From an uncultured Clostridia bacterium (GTDB lineage Bacteria > Bacillota > Clostridia > UBA1381): DNA of 64,000 nucleotides. The notes beneath the pieces are model-generated. The model searched no databases. It was not told where the DNA came from and worked only from the letters and a program-made list of their open reading frames with translations. Shown one piece after another: positions 1-8,020 of this stretch. Made by a program: the position numbers and the translations under genes. The DNA is taken from NCBI GenBank assembly GCA_947631235.1, contig CANRKO010000007.1:1-64000 (forward strand), read 5' to 3'. The stretch's first letter is position 1. Every line of letters begins with the position of its first letter.

Positions 1-81
1 TGGTTCCGTACTTACGTTTCGTAAATACCAACACTGTTCATCTTTCAATGTACATGCCCCCGCTCTCGCGACAGCTTACTA

Positions 82-110
82 AGTATACCACAAAGAAATT
101 TGCTTGTCAA
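82..110 (-). promoter_or_regulatory. sigma-A-type promoter for a gene left of the window
   Basis: Read on the minus strand this is TTGACA, a 17-base spacer and TATACT, close to the housekeeping consensus. It points to the left edge. No credible start codon with an open frame is visible in the remaining 80 bases, so the transcribed gene lies outside the window and could be protein- or RNA-coding. Confidence 0.7.
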
Positions 111-194
111 GCATTTTTTCTTAAAATATTCAAAAAAATAATTTTAAGTCAAAATGCCTATGCGCCGCATATTCCGCCGTATTTTTTTTGGGCA

Positions 195-237
195 TATAAA
201 ACAAGCGTCCGACCGGTACTGCTGCCAAATCGGACGC
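195..237 (-). terminator. terminator after the SseB-like gene
   Basis: The minus strand has an 8-bp perfect stem (GCGTCCGA with TCGGACGC) and a 17-base loop, followed by TTGTTTTAT. It sits 15 bases past the stop codon of the SseB-like gene. Confidence 0.6.
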
Positions 238-252
238 ATATGTTCTTATTTA

Positions 253-870
253 TTACGCGTTTTTGTTTTCCGTCTGTTTTTCTACCTCTTTGAATACCTG
301 CTTTAAAAGTTCTTCGCTCAATATGAAATTCTCCGTAAACGGATTTATCACTATCGCCTGCACGGGATTTTTCTTATTATATACAATTCCCACGCACTGC
401 TCGAAGTTAAATTTCAATACCACGCCCGACGGTGATTTCTGTTTCATCGCGTCCTCGTCGGTGAATATCGGCAGATACGTTTTCTTGTCCTGCGACGACA
501 GCAATGCTGGATTTAAAACCGCGCCCTTTTTCAGCGTCGGTCTGCCGTTTTTGTTTTCAAACGGATTTTTCATATTCGATACCGACGGCAGCAAAAACTT
601 TCTGCCCGCCAAAAGCTGTATTACGTCTATGAGCGTTTCCTGTGTTTTCGCTTCCTTGAACTTTCTTATTTTAGCCTTAAACACCTCGTTTTCAAAATCA
701 GCCGCGTCAACCGTATTTTCCTTCGGCGCGTCCTCCTCGGTTTCATCGGTCTTTGTCTCTCCGCTTATAAGTTCGTCGTATGCCTTTGAAAGCTCGTCGC
801 GCATTTCACTGTCGAGACGCTCCGTTTCACGCGATACCTCTTCCGTTTTCTTTTTACCGAACAATCCCAT
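253..870 (-). CDS. SseB family protein
   Basis: 205 residues, no signal peptide. The C-terminal half (about 85-200) looks like the SseB N-terminal domain: a short helix-rich lead, then FLLPSVSN, then a segment with LPIFTDEDAMKQK and a hydrophobic end typical of the family. The N-terminal 80 residues are charged and Glu-rich, probably a disordered linker. SseB-domain proteins occur widely in Firmicutes and their function is mostly unknown (the enterobacterial namesake is a secretion/serine-metabolism protein). It starts 28 bases upstream of nothing obvious and may follow the AGCS transporter gene. Assignment to the family is by recognition of the domain; function is not inferred. Confidence 0.75.
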   Translation of the reverse strand: MGLFGKKKTEEVSRETERLDSEMRDELSKAYDELISGETKTDETEEDAPKENTVDAADFENEVFKAKIRKFKEAKTQETLIDVIQLLAGRKFLLPSVSNMKNPFENKNGRPTLKKGAVLNPALLSSQDKKTYLPIFTDEDAMKQKSPSGVVLKFNFEQCVGIVYNKKNPVQAIVINPFTENFILSEELLKQVFKEVEKQTENKNA

Positions 871-924
871 TTTTACTTCTCCTTTATTATTGTGTCACAC
901 ATAGCATTACCACGCGCGACCGAT

Positions 925-2361
925 TTATTTATACTGCAAATACGTTTTGTTTTTAAAGTACTCGTTCGTTTCCTTTGCCACAACGCCGCTCAGCGCGATA
1001 AGAGCGACTATATTCGGCAGCGCCATTAGACCGTTGAAAATATCCGCTGCCTGCCATACTGCCGAAACGGTAAAATACGGGCCTATAAACACGGCGAACA
1101 CGTACACCCAGCGGTACACCAAAAGCGCGGTTTTGCTTTTAGTTAAATATTCAAAGCAGCGCGAACTGTAATAATTCCAGCCGAGAATTGTCGTGAACGC
1201 GAAGAACACGAGACATATCATCAGTACAAACGACGGTACTGTTCCCGGCAGAACCGGCAAACCGCTTTTGAACGCGTCCATTGTAACGGCGACGCCCTCA
1301 AGCCCTTCCTTCGCCCACGAACCCGCAATCACTATGGAAAGACCGGTCATGGTACAGATTACAACGGTGTCTATAAACGTGCCTGTCATCGTCACGAGTC
1401 CCTGACGAACCGTGTCCTTCGTTCTTGCCACCGCAGCCGCTATAGGCGCGCTGCCCAGACCTGCCTCATTTGAGAATATACCTCTCGCAACGCCGTTCTG
1501 CATAGCGGCAAGCATCGCTCCGAGCACGCCGCCCGTCACAGCGCGCGCACCCCGCACGCCGCCGAACGCACCTCTCAAAACTTCCGACACGGCAGCGGGT
1601 ATGCTCCTCACGTTGCACGCCATCAGCATAAGCGCGAACACCACATACGTCACAGCCATAAAAGGCACGACGATCTCCGATACCTTTGAAATTCTCTTTA
1701 TGCCGCCTATTACCACAAGAGCCGTACACACCGTTACCGCAAGCCCGACCGTGACCACAGTCCACGAGTAGTTTAAGCCGCCCAAAGAAAACGCGATGTG
1801 CGTAACGTTAGGGTCAAAGTAATTCTGAACGGCTGTCGTTATGCCGCTTATCTGCGTAATCGTGCCTATACCCATAATGCCGGCGAACAAGCCGAAGACA
1901 GCGAATAATTTGGCGAGCCACTTCCACTTTGCGCCCATACCCTTTTCTATATAGTAGAAAGGTCCGCCGAGTACGTGTCCATTTTCGTCTATCGTTCTGT
2001 ATTTTATCGCGAGAAAGCCCTCGGTATACTTGGTAGCCATACCGAAAACGGCGGCTATTATCATCCAGAACAGCGCGCCCGGGCCGCCCGCGCATATCGC
2101 TGTGGCGACGCCGACGATGTTACCCGTTCCGATCGTCGCGCTGAGCGCCGTGCATAGCGCGCCGAACGACGACACTTCTCCCTCGCCGCTTTTCTCGCTT
2201 TTCACCATGAATTTGAGCGCCTTTCCGAGATGCCGTACCTGCACGGCGTGTATGCGTATCGTAAGATAAACGCCGGTGAATATGATAAGAAGTATCAGCG
2301 GAATACCCCAGACGAAGTTGTCAACGCTTTCCAATATTTTGTTTAGAGACTCCATATTCAT
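925..2361 (-). CDS. sodium/alanine symporter, AGCS family
   Basis: 478 residues, about eleven hydrophobic segments. Family signatures are clear: an N-terminal VWGIPLILLIIFTGVYLTI helix, the GTGNIVGVATAI motif near residue 80, and AGLGSAPIAAAVA near residue 300. Length fits the AGCS family (about 450-540). These are Na+- or H+-coupled importers of alanine or glycine in the cytoplasmic membrane. The gene begins 63 bases after the zinc-ribbon gene and a strong hairpin lies between them, so it may have its own weak promoter or depend on readthrough; I see no good promoter hexamers. No riboswitch-like structure was recognised upstream. Substrate (alanine versus glycine) cannot be read from sequence. 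Confidence 0.93.
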   Translation of the reverse strand: MNMESLNKILESVDNFVWGIPLILLIIFTGVYLTIRIHAVQVRHLGKALKFMVKSEKSGEGEVSSFGALCTALSATIGTGNIVGVATAICAGGPGALFWMIIAAVFGMATKYTEGFLAIKYRTIDENGHVLGGPFYYIEKGMGAKWKWLAKLFAVFGLFAGIMGIGTITQISGITTAVQNYFDPNVTHIAFSLGGLNYSWTVVTVGLAVTVCTALVVIGGIKRISKVSEIVVPFMAVTYVVFALMLMACNVRSIPAAVSEVLRGAFGGVRGARAVTGGVLGAMLAAMQNGVARGIFSNEAGLGSAPIAAAVARTKDTVRQGLVTMTGTFIDTVVICTMTGLSIVIAGSWAKEGLEGVAVTMDAFKSGLPVLPGTVPSFVLMICLVFFAFTTILGWNYYSSRCFEYLTKSKTALLVYRWVYVFAVFIGPYFTVSAVWQAADIFNGLMALPNIVALIALSGVVAKETNEYFKNKTYLQYK

Positions 2362-2380
2362 CCCCCGTATCTAAAATTCA

Positions 2381-2408
2381 AAAAGCCGCGGCGCGTACAC
2401 GCCGCGGT
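2381..2408 (-). terminator. terminator after the sigma factor/zinc-ribbon genes
   Basis: On the minus strand CCGCGGCG pairs with CGCCGCGG across a 6-base loop and is followed by CTTTTTG. It lies 17 bases past the zinc-ribbon stop codon and separates it from the AGCS gene. Confidence 0.7.
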
Positions 2409-2424
2409 CTTCGTTGACCATATT

Positions 2425-2700
2425 TTAAGCCTCGCGGTGCTTTTCGAAACATTCGCTGCAATACACCGGCTTATCGTTCTTCGGCTCAAACGGAACCGTA
2501 TCCACTTTACCGCAGTCCGCGCACACTATCTCAAACATGCGGCGGTTACGGCGCAGACTTTCTTTTCTTGCCTTACGGCAGTCAGCGCATCTCTGCGGCT
2601 CGTTTTCAAAGCCCTTTTCGGCATAAAATTCCTGCTCACCCGCGGTAAATATAAATTCCTTACCGCAATCCTTACATACTAACGTCTTGTCCTCGTACAT
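2425..2700 (-). CDS. small zinc-ribbon protein
   Basis: 91 residues with two CxxC pairs near the ends (CKDCG at 9-13, CADCRKARKE at 38-47) plus CADCGK and CSEC in the C-terminal half, i.e. two likely zinc ribbons. The motif FTAGEQEFYAEKGFENEP is the hallmark of a widespread clostridial zinc-binding domain of unknown function. It lies 27 bases downstream of the sigma factor gene in the same direction, so co-transcription is likely, ending at the hairpin just downstream. A role in nucleic-acid binding is a guess. Confidence 0.8.
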   Translation of the reverse strand: MYEDKTLVCKDCGKEFIFTAGEQEFYAEKGFENEPQRCADCRKARKESLRRNRRMFEIVCADCGKVDTVPFEPKNDKPVYCSECFEKHREA

Positions 2701-2727
2701 CGGTTTACCTCACTTTGTATATTTTGT

Positions 2728-3357
2728 TTACTCAATACTGTCTCCACTTATAAGAGCCGTTTCCAGCTTTTTTTTAATGCGCTGCACGGCGTTGTCCACC
2801 GCTTTTGTGTCCTTGCCGAGCTTTTCGGCAATTTCGCTGTAAGTCAATCCCTCAAGATGCAGAACAAGCACCTGCGCCTCCAGCTTTGACAGAACCTTAT
2901 TTATCGTATACTCCATACCGTCCACGTTCTCGCGGTCAATCAAAATGGCCTCGGGATCCTGAAGGTCACCCGCCGCTATAACGTCCATCAGCGTTTTGTC
3001 GCCGTCGTCGTCATAGCCGCCTCTGTCGAGCGACACATACGAGTTGAGTGGAAGATGCTTTTTCCTCGACGCCGCTTTAACGGCGGTAAGGATATGACGC
3101 GTCACGCACACACCGGCAAAGACCTTAAAAAACGGAAATCTGTCACCGTCAAAATCGGTCACGGCTTTATAAAGACCTATAAAGCCCTCCTGTATGATGT
3201 CCTCGTCATCAGCGCCCGCAAGGAAGTACGGCTTGGATTTCGCATAGACAAGATTTTTATACCTCGACAATATCGCCTCCAGAGCGTCGTTGTCACCATT
3301 CTGCGCTCTTTTTACAAGCTCTTCGTCCGATATGCCGTCCGGCACGTTTTTGTCCAT
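2728..3357 (-). CDS. sigH: RNA polymerase sigma factor, SigH type
   Basis: 209 residues. Region 2 shows DNDALEAILSRYKNLVYAKS and DIIQEGFIGLYKAV (core-binding and -10 recognition), and region 4 ends with LTYSEIAEKLGKDTKAVDNAVQRIKKKLE, a helix-turn-helix for -35 recognition. Order, length and spacing fit SigH (sigma-30), which starts the sporulation programme and competence/stationary genes in Firmicutes. Start supported by a GGGGTG ribosome site eight bases upstream. A consensus promoter lies 50 bases upstream. The usual rlmB/NYN-domain neighbours are absent, so orthology to sigH rather than another sigma-70 paralogue is likely but not certain. Confidence 0.82.
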   Translation of the reverse strand: MDKNVPDGISDEELVKRAQNGDNDALEAILSRYKNLVYAKSKPYFLAGADDEDIIQEGFIGLYKAVTDFDGDRFPFFKVFAGVCVTRHILTAVKAASRKKHLPLNSYVSLDRGGYDDDGDKTLMDVIAAGDLQDPEAILIDRENVDGMEYTINKVLSKLEAQVLVLHLEGLTYSEIAEKLGKDTKAVDNAVQRIKKKLETALISGDSIE

Positions 3358-3404
3358 CGCTTACACCCCGCCATCTGTTCCGTCTCGGTATAAGTACACA
3401 TTGA

Positions 3405-3433
3405 AGTATATCATTTTATTTTATGCTTGTCAA
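3405..3433 (-). promoter_or_regulatory. promoter of the SigH-type gene
   Basis: Minus strand: TTGACA, 17-base spacer, TATACT, placed about 50 bases before the start codon. The -35 box overlaps the stop codon of the upstream stalk-domain gene. Confidence 0.75.
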
Positions 3434-4674
3434 GTATTGCTTGTATCCTCCGTTCCGGCAGAGGGTACGTTCGATTTTATTATAACGGTTTTTGTCTCGT
3501 TCTCCCATTCTGCGCTGCATCCCAGAGATTCGCTCACGGCGCGTATCGGCACAAGCGTTTTGTCGTTTATAAGCTGCGCGGGTACGTCGAGCGTTTTCTC
3601 TTCGCCGTTCACGTAAAACTTATCGCTGTCTATCGTCATATTGATCGTTGTGTCCTCGGTCGTCGCGATAATGGACTTAACGCCGTTTTCGTCTATCCAC
3701 TGCACCTCCGCGCCGAGTGCCTCGAAAATTGTACGCATCGGCACGAGCGTTCTGCCGTCTATTATGATTGGGTCTTGGAGTGGAAACTGCAGCGTATTGC
3801 CGTCTACCGTCACGGTGACAATATCGGGCTTTACTTTAAGTTCTTCAAGCTGCGACTTGTCCTCGAACATGACGATCGGCTTTTCCGCAAAGCGTACTCC
3901 CGTCGCACGCACGTATGTTTTTTCGGTTATCCCCGACGCGGTCAGCTTATATTGACCCTCGGCGGTGTTGCCCGTTATCCTCGCGTTCAATTCGCTCTTT
4001 GCCATTTCCATATTCGGCACGACGTCAGCCATAGCCTGCATTGCCGCGTCCGCAATATCCGTGTAGCCGTCTGCGTTCATCGAGGTTGTCACGCCGCCGC
4101 CGACGGTTACGGAATAGTACGTCTTACCGCCTGCCCATACTTTTTCCTCAACGCCGTCCTCATTGTCCTCGCGGTGAATGTCGAACACCTCGCTGAGTTC
4201 GTCGGTATCGGGGTTGAGTTCGTATATGTTCATGTCGTATGTATTCGCCGTTTTGCCGTACCGTTCAATACCCACGTACTTTTTTAAGCCCTCGGGTACG
4301 GTGAACACGTTCGCATACGAGTCGCCGAAATTCGCTATAAGTTCATGGTTTGCCGAGCCCAAAAACACAACGCCGTTTTCCTCGACCTGATAAACGGACA
4401 CACCCTGCGTGTCCACGGTTACAAGCTCGTTGTCGTAGTCCGCGTCTATGTCGTCGTAAAACGCCGATATGAGACCCGAGAAGTAATCGTTTACGTTATC
4501 GTACTCGTTCTCATGGCCCGCGAACGACGCTGCAAAATCACAGTAGCCAAGCTGCTGTCCGAGTATTGTCGATATGAATTTGTTGTACGCGTATATGTTG
4601 TCCTTCGCGTACGCCGCCGAACCGAAGAGTACCGCGCACGCGGCAGCCGCGCTTACAGCTTTTTTCATTTTCAT
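3430..4674 (-). CDS. exported protein with C-terminal copper-amine-oxidase-N (stalk) domain
   Basis: 414 residues. An N-terminal signal peptide (basic MKMKK, hydrophobic core, likely cleavage after AAYA) is followed by about 260 residues I do not recognise, then residues about 285-405 form a stalk domain: VDGNTLQFPLQDPIIIDGRTLVPMR... with the repeat LINDKTLVPIRAVSESLG. This domain is a common cell-surface module in clostridia and does not imply oxidase activity. The gene starts 16 bases after trpA with a GGGGACAGG ribosome site, so it is probably read from the trp promoter, an odd tail for a biosynthetic operon. Confidence 0.8.
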   Translation of the reverse strand: MKMKKAVSAAAACAVLFGSAAYAKDNIYAYNKFISTILGQQLGYCDFAASFAGHENEYDNVNDYFSGLISAFYDDIDADYDNELVTVDTQGVSVYQVEENGVVFLGSANHELIANFGDSYANVFTVPEGLKKYVGIERYGKTANTYDMNIYELNPDTDELSEVFDIHREDNEDGVEEKVWAGGKTYYSVTVGGGVTTSMNADGYTDIADAAMQAMADVVPNMEMAKSELNARITGNTAEGQYKLTASGITEKTYVRATGVRFAEKPIVMFEDKSQLEELKVKPDIVTVTVDGNTLQFPLQDPIIIDGRTLVPMRTIFEALGAEVQWIDENGVKSIIATTEDTTINMTIDSDKFYVNGEEKTLDVPAQLINDKTLVPIRAVSESLGCSAEWENETKTVIIKSNVPSAGTEDTSNT

Positions 4675-4690
4675 TTTACCTGTCCCCTTT

Positions 4691-5482
4691 TTATATAAGT
4701 CCCGATTTTAAATCGTTTATTTTCTTCTTTAAATTGTCCGTTCTTTCTTCCCCGTTCGTGCCGGACGCGATGGCTTTGACTATCGCGCTGCCGACTATAA
4801 CGCCGTCAAAATATCGGCACATATCCTTTACCTGCGCGCCGTTTGAAATGCCGAAACCGACACACGCGGGTATGTCGGAATATTTTTTTATTGTCCCCAC
4901 AAATTCCTCAAAGTTTGTGCCGAACTCCGTCTTTTCGCCCGTCACGCCGAGCGATGAAACGCAGTACAAAAAACCCTTTGAATTTTTCGCTATATCCTTT
5001 ACTCTCTCGTGCGAGATCGGGGACACTAAACTTATCTGATACACGCCGTACTTTTCCGTGTACTCTTTTATCTCGTCGCTTTCCTCGTACGGCAGGTCGG
5101 GTATTATAAGTCCGTCCACACCGACTTCTGCGCAGCGTTTAAAAAATTCCTCCGCGCCGTACTGCACGATTACGTTATAATATAGTAGAAACGCAAGCGG
5201 TATCTCAACCTTATCGCGTATCTTTTCAACAAGCTCGAACACCTTGAATATGTCGCAGCCCGCCTCTATTGCGCGCTCGTCGGCTCGCTGTATCGTCGGA
5301 CCGTCCGCCGACGGGTCGGAAAACGGCACGCCGAGTTCCACAAGGTCAACGCCCTCCGACTGCATTGTAAATATCGCTTTCTCGCTCGTCTCTACGTCGG
5401 GGTCTCCGACCGTCAGAAACGTTATGAGCGCCTTTTTGTTTTCGGCTTTCAGCTTATTAAATCTCTCGTCTATTCTGTTCAT
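4691..5482 (-). CDS. trpA: tryptophan synthase alpha subunit
   Basis: 263 residues, the usual TrpA length. Cleaves indole-3-glycerol phosphate to indole and glyceraldehyde 3-phosphate; needs TrpB as partner. Visible signatures: the catalytic-Glu motif LVELGVPFSDPSADGPTIQ, the catalytic-Asp motif LIIPDLPYEES, and phosphate-binding VGFGIS and GVIVGSAIV. The start overlaps the end of trpF by 26 bases, indicating translational coupling. trpB, normally directly upstream, is missing here. The segment SLVSPIS in place of the family's more usual LVAPTT is encoded by one copy of the TTTAGTGTCCCC motif (5019-5030). Confidence 0.96.
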   Translation of the reverse strand: MNRIDERFNKLKAENKKALITFLTVGDPDVETSEKAIFTMQSEGVDLVELGVPFSDPSADGPTIQRADERAIEAGCDIFKVFELVEKIRDKVEIPLAFLLYYNVIVQYGAEEFFKRCAEVGVDGLIIPDLPYEESDEIKEYTEKYGVYQISLVSPISHERVKDIAKNSKGFLYCVSSLGVTGEKTEFGTNFEEFVGTIKKYSDIPACVGFGISNGAQVKDMCRYFDGVIVGSAIVKAIASGTNGEERTDNLKKKINDLKSGLI

Positions 5483-6727
5483 TGCACAACTTCCTTACCG
5501 TTTCAGTAAATTCTTTTATTTTTGTCTCATCTTTAACGCCGTCCGTCTCAACGGCTGACGACACGTCCATGCAGACGGGCTCGAATATCCGTATCCCCTC
5601 CGCGACGTTGTCCTTGTTTAATCCGCCGGCGAGTATCAGGGGCTTTTTTACTTTAGTGTCCCCAACCGCCGACCAGTCGAACGTCCGACCCGTGCCGCCG
5701 AGTTCCTTCGCGCTGTACTTGTCGAGAAGAATTTTGTCCGCGCCTTCGGTGTCGGGTATTTCTCCACCGTCCTTTACGCGAACGGCTTTCCATATTTCGC
5801 ATTTTACGCCGAGCCGCTTTATATATTCCGCGTCCTCGTCGCCGTGGAGCTGTATTACGTCAAGCCCCACCGTTTCGGCAATTTCGCGCACCGTTTCGGG
5901 TTTTTCGTTCACGAACACGCCCACGGTTTTAGTGTCCCCGTTGAGTTTTCCCGAAAGGCGTTTCGCCGTTTCGGGGGACACATAACGTCTCGTCGGCGCG
6001 AATATAAAGCCTATGTAGTCGGGCTTGTACTTATTTACGATTTCAACGTCCTCATCGCGGCGTATGCCGCATATTTTAATCTCCATAACGAAGTCTCCTC
6101 ACGGCGGCTTTTATGTCTTTCTCGCGCATAAACGCCTCGCCGATAAGAGCCGCGTCGTAATTTAGCGAGCGCAGATACTCAAAATCCGCGTGCGAGCGTA
6201 TCGCGCTTTCCGCGACGCGCACCTTGCCTTCGGGAATGTACGGCATAAGCTTTTCACACGTCGTAATATCCTCCTCGAATGTTGCAAGGTTGCGGTTGTT
6301 TACGCCGATTATATCGCCGTACTCTACCGCGCGCTTTACCTCCTCCGCATTATGTGTCTCAACGAGAGCGTCAAGCTTAAGTTCCTTCGCGAGCGCGGAA
6401 AACCTTTTGTACTCCGCGTCGGTGAGCGCAGCCATTATGAGCAGCACCGCGTCTGCGCCGTAAAGCTTTGCCTCGTATATCTGGTACTCGTCAACAACGA
6501 AATCCTTCCTTAATACGGGGACACTAAAGTTACTTTTTATGTCCCCGACGAATTTTATGTCCCCCTTGAAGTATTCGGGTTCGGTGAGTACAGACAACGC
6601 CTGCACGCCGCACTCCGTATACTCCTTCGCTATCGCCATATGGTCGAAGTCGGGGCGTATCAGTCCCTTTGACGGCGACGCTTTTTTTATTTCGGCTATT
6701 ACCGAAACGTCCTGCGGGGACACTAAA
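5019..6727. repeat. five exact copies of a 12-base motif within the trp genes
   Basis: TTTAGTGTCCCC or its complement occurs at 5019-5030, 5652-5663, 5928-5939, 6517-6528 and 6716-6727. Near copies (one base shorter, TTTATGTCCCC) lie at about 6537-6547 and 6553-6563, and a partial one at about 5974. The copies encode LVSP twice, GDTK twice and FSVP once, so the DNA word rather than a peptide is repeated. More copies lie at 56854-56911. Confidence 0.9.
5457..6086 (-). CDS. trpF: phosphoribosylanthranilate isomerase
   Basis: 209 residues, a TIM-barrel enzyme that isomerises phosphoribosylanthranilate in the tryptophan pathway. Family landmarks: MEIKICGIRRDEDVE with the catalytic Cys at 6, YIGFIFAPTRRYVSPETA, VDVIQLHGDE-like DVIQLHGDEDAEY, KILLDKYSA, GTGRTFDW and PLILAGGLNKDNV, DVSSAVET. 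Both ends overlap neighbours (11 bases with trpC, 26 with trpA). Two GDTK tetrapeptides in this protein are written with the same 12-base word, one between beta strands at KLNGDTKTVG and one at SAVGDTKVKK. Confidence 0.95.
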   Translation of the reverse strand: MEIKICGIRRDEDVEIVNKYKPDYIGFIFAPTRRYVSPETAKRLSGKLNGDTKTVGVFVNEKPETVREIAETVGLDVIQLHGDEDAEYIKRLGVKCEIWKAVRVKDGGEIPDTEGADKILLDKYSAKELGGTGRTFDWSAVGDTKVKKPLILAGGLNKDNVAEGIRIFEPVCMDVSSAVETDGVKDETKIKEFTETVRKLCNEQNRREI

Positions 6728-6855
6728 CTTGTTTTGAACATAGGCTCTGCAAGTTCCTTTTCGCCGAGCCTTTTTATAAGTTCAGCCGGCGGCAGACTCT
6801 CCTTCGCCTTCGCTACCCTTACCCGCGTCGAGGCGAGTATCTTATCCAAAATCAT
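6076..6855 (-). CDS. trpC: indole-3-glycerol phosphate synthase
   Basis: 259 residues; closes the indole ring from carboxyphenylaminodeoxyribulose phosphate. Signatures: VIAEIKKASPSKG (catalytic Lys region), VPVLRKDFVVDEYQI, DAVLLIMAALTD, IGVNNRNLATFE and VAESAIRS, all in the right order for TrpC. It begins 12 bases after trpD and overlaps trpF by 11 bases. Around 6517-6564 it carries three tightly spaced copies or variants of the GGGGACACTAAA word, encoding VGDIKSNFSVP, and another at 6716 encoding SLVSPQ just before the conserved SVIAEIKKASPSKG. Confidence 0.96.
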   Translation of the reverse strand: MILDKILASTRVRVAKAKESLPPAELIKRLGEKELAEPMFKTSLVSPQDVSVIAEIKKASPSKGLIRPDFDHMAIAKEYTECGVQALSVLTEPEYFKGDIKFVGDIKSNFSVPVLRKDFVVDEYQIYEAKLYGADAVLLIMAALTDAEYKRFSALAKELKLDALVETHNAEEVKRAVEYGDIIGVNNRNLATFEEDITTCEKLMPYIPEGKVRVAESAIRSHADFEYLRSLNYDAALIGEAFMREKDIKAAVRRLRYGD

Positions 6856-6867
6856 ACAGTCACCCTA

Positions 6868-7878
6868 TCAGAATTTATTTGTGAACGCGACAAGTTCCTC
6901 TACCTTTTCCATGACCTTGCCACCGTCGATAACGCTTTTCGCGGTTTCGACCGCCTCGGCGTATGATTTCGCCTTGCCGCCCATATAAATTCCCGCCGCG
7001 CTGTTAAGCACAACTATGTCGCGTCTCGCGCCCTTTTCACCGGCGAACACAGCCTTCGCGATTTTTGCGTTGTCCTCGCCCGTGCCGCCTTTTATGTCAT
7101 CGCTCGACGCGTACTCCATGCCGTAATCGTGCGGGTCGATCTCGTATGCCGTAATCTTGCCGTCGCGTATCTCGTTTACGTACGTCTTGCCCGTAACGGT
7201 TATCTCGTCCATGCCGTCGCAGCCGCACACAACCATCGCGTTCTTAACGCCCATTTCTTTCATAACCATCGCGAACACGGGTATCATCTCGCGGCTGAAC
7301 ACGCCTATTACCTGTCTCGTCGCGCCCGACGGGTTCGAAAGCGGTCCGAGCATATTGAAGATCGTGCGTATACCGAGTTCCTTGCGTATCAGCGCGACAT
7401 TCTTCATCGCCTTGTGGAACTTCTGCGCGTTCATAAAGCCCATGCCCGTTGTTTTCACACATTCCTCAACCTGCTCCGGTTCGAGCATAATGTTCACGCC
7501 GAGAGCCTCCAGCAAATCCGCGCTGCCGCTTTTTGACGACGCGGCGCGGTTGCCGTGCTTAGCGAGCGTAACGCCCGCCGCAGCGCAGACGAACATCGAC
7601 GTCGTTGACACGTTAAACGTGTTCGTACCGTCGCCGCCCGTGCCTACAAAATCTATATATTCGTCCGTGTCAAGGTGAATTGAGCCGCCCTTCGATTTCA
7701 TCATCTCACAGCAGCCGACTATTTCCTCGACCGTTTCGCCCTTCATGCGCAAAGCCGTCAGAAACGCCGCCACAAGCACCTGCGGAGCGCTGCCTTCGAG
7801 CATAATATCCATCGCTCTTGCGGCTTCCTCACGCGTCAAATCCTTTCCGTCAACAACCTTTTGAAGTAATGCCTTCAT
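6868..7878 (-). CDS. trpD: anthranilate phosphoribosyltransferase
   Basis: 336 residues from the ATG at 7878, preceded by a strong GAGGAGG site; an in-frame ATG 96 bases further up would add residues not seen in the family. Transfers phosphoribose to anthranilate. Signatures: DFVGTGGDGTNTFNVST (PRPP loop), HGNRAASSKSGSADLLEALG, FNMLGPLSNPSG and MDEITVTG. First gene of the trp cluster, with its own promoter. trpE and trpG, which would supply anthranilate, are not adjacent; the next upstream gene is a sugar-phosphate isomerase behind a terminator. Confidence 0.96.
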   Translation of the reverse strand: MKALLQKVVDGKDLTREEAARAMDIMLEGSAPQVLVAAFLTALRMKGETVEEIVGCCEMMKSKGGSIHLDTDEYIDFVGTGGDGTNTFNVSTTSMFVCAAAGVTLAKHGNRAASSKSGSADLLEALGVNIMLEPEQVEECVKTTGMGFMNAQKFHKAMKNVALIRKELGIRTIFNMLGPLSNPSGATRQVIGVFSREMIPVFAMVMKEMGVKNAMVVCGCDGMDEITVTGKTYVNEIRDGKITAYEIDPHDYGMEYASSDDIKGGTGEDNAKIAKAVFAGEKGARRDIVVLNSAAGIYMGGKAKSYAEAVETAKSVIDGGKVMEKVEELVAFTNKF

Positions 7879-7933
7879 AACCTTTTCCTCCTCTAATCTA
7901 TTCTTGTCTAATCTAAAGCCCATTATCTTTTTT

Positions 7934-7962
7934 ATTTTATCACATTTCCGAAAAAAAAGCAA
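7934..7962 (-). promoter_or_regulatory. trp operon promoter
   Basis: Minus strand: TTGCTT, 17-base spacer ending in TGTGA, then TAAAAT, about 55 bases before the trpD start. The short leader leaves no room for a T-box or a leader-peptide attenuator, and none was seen. Confidence 0.7.
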
Positions 7963-7972
7963 TAGCGGCGGC

Positions 7973-8005
7973 AAAAAAATAACGGCGCGGTTTATGCCGC
8001 GCCGT
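7973..8005 (-). terminator. terminator of the RpiB/LacAB-type gene
   Basis: Minus strand: ACGGCGCGG pairs with CCGCGCCGT, followed by TTATTTTTTTG. It lies 15 bases past the isomerase stop and isolates it from the trp genes. Confidence 0.85.
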
Positions 8006-8020
8006 CAGGTGTGTTTTTGA

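Noticed and set aside
3427-4287. A 286-residue plus-strand frame opposite the stalk-domain gene, and similar long frames opposite proS (19324-20343) and elsewhere
   Set aside because: They are antisense shadows of well-supported genes, with His/Arg/Val-rich composition and no ribosome sites.
7879-8020. T-box or Trp attenuator before trpD
   Set aside because: Only about 55 bases lie between the promoter -10 and trpD, without a Trp-codon leader peptide or T-box sequence.
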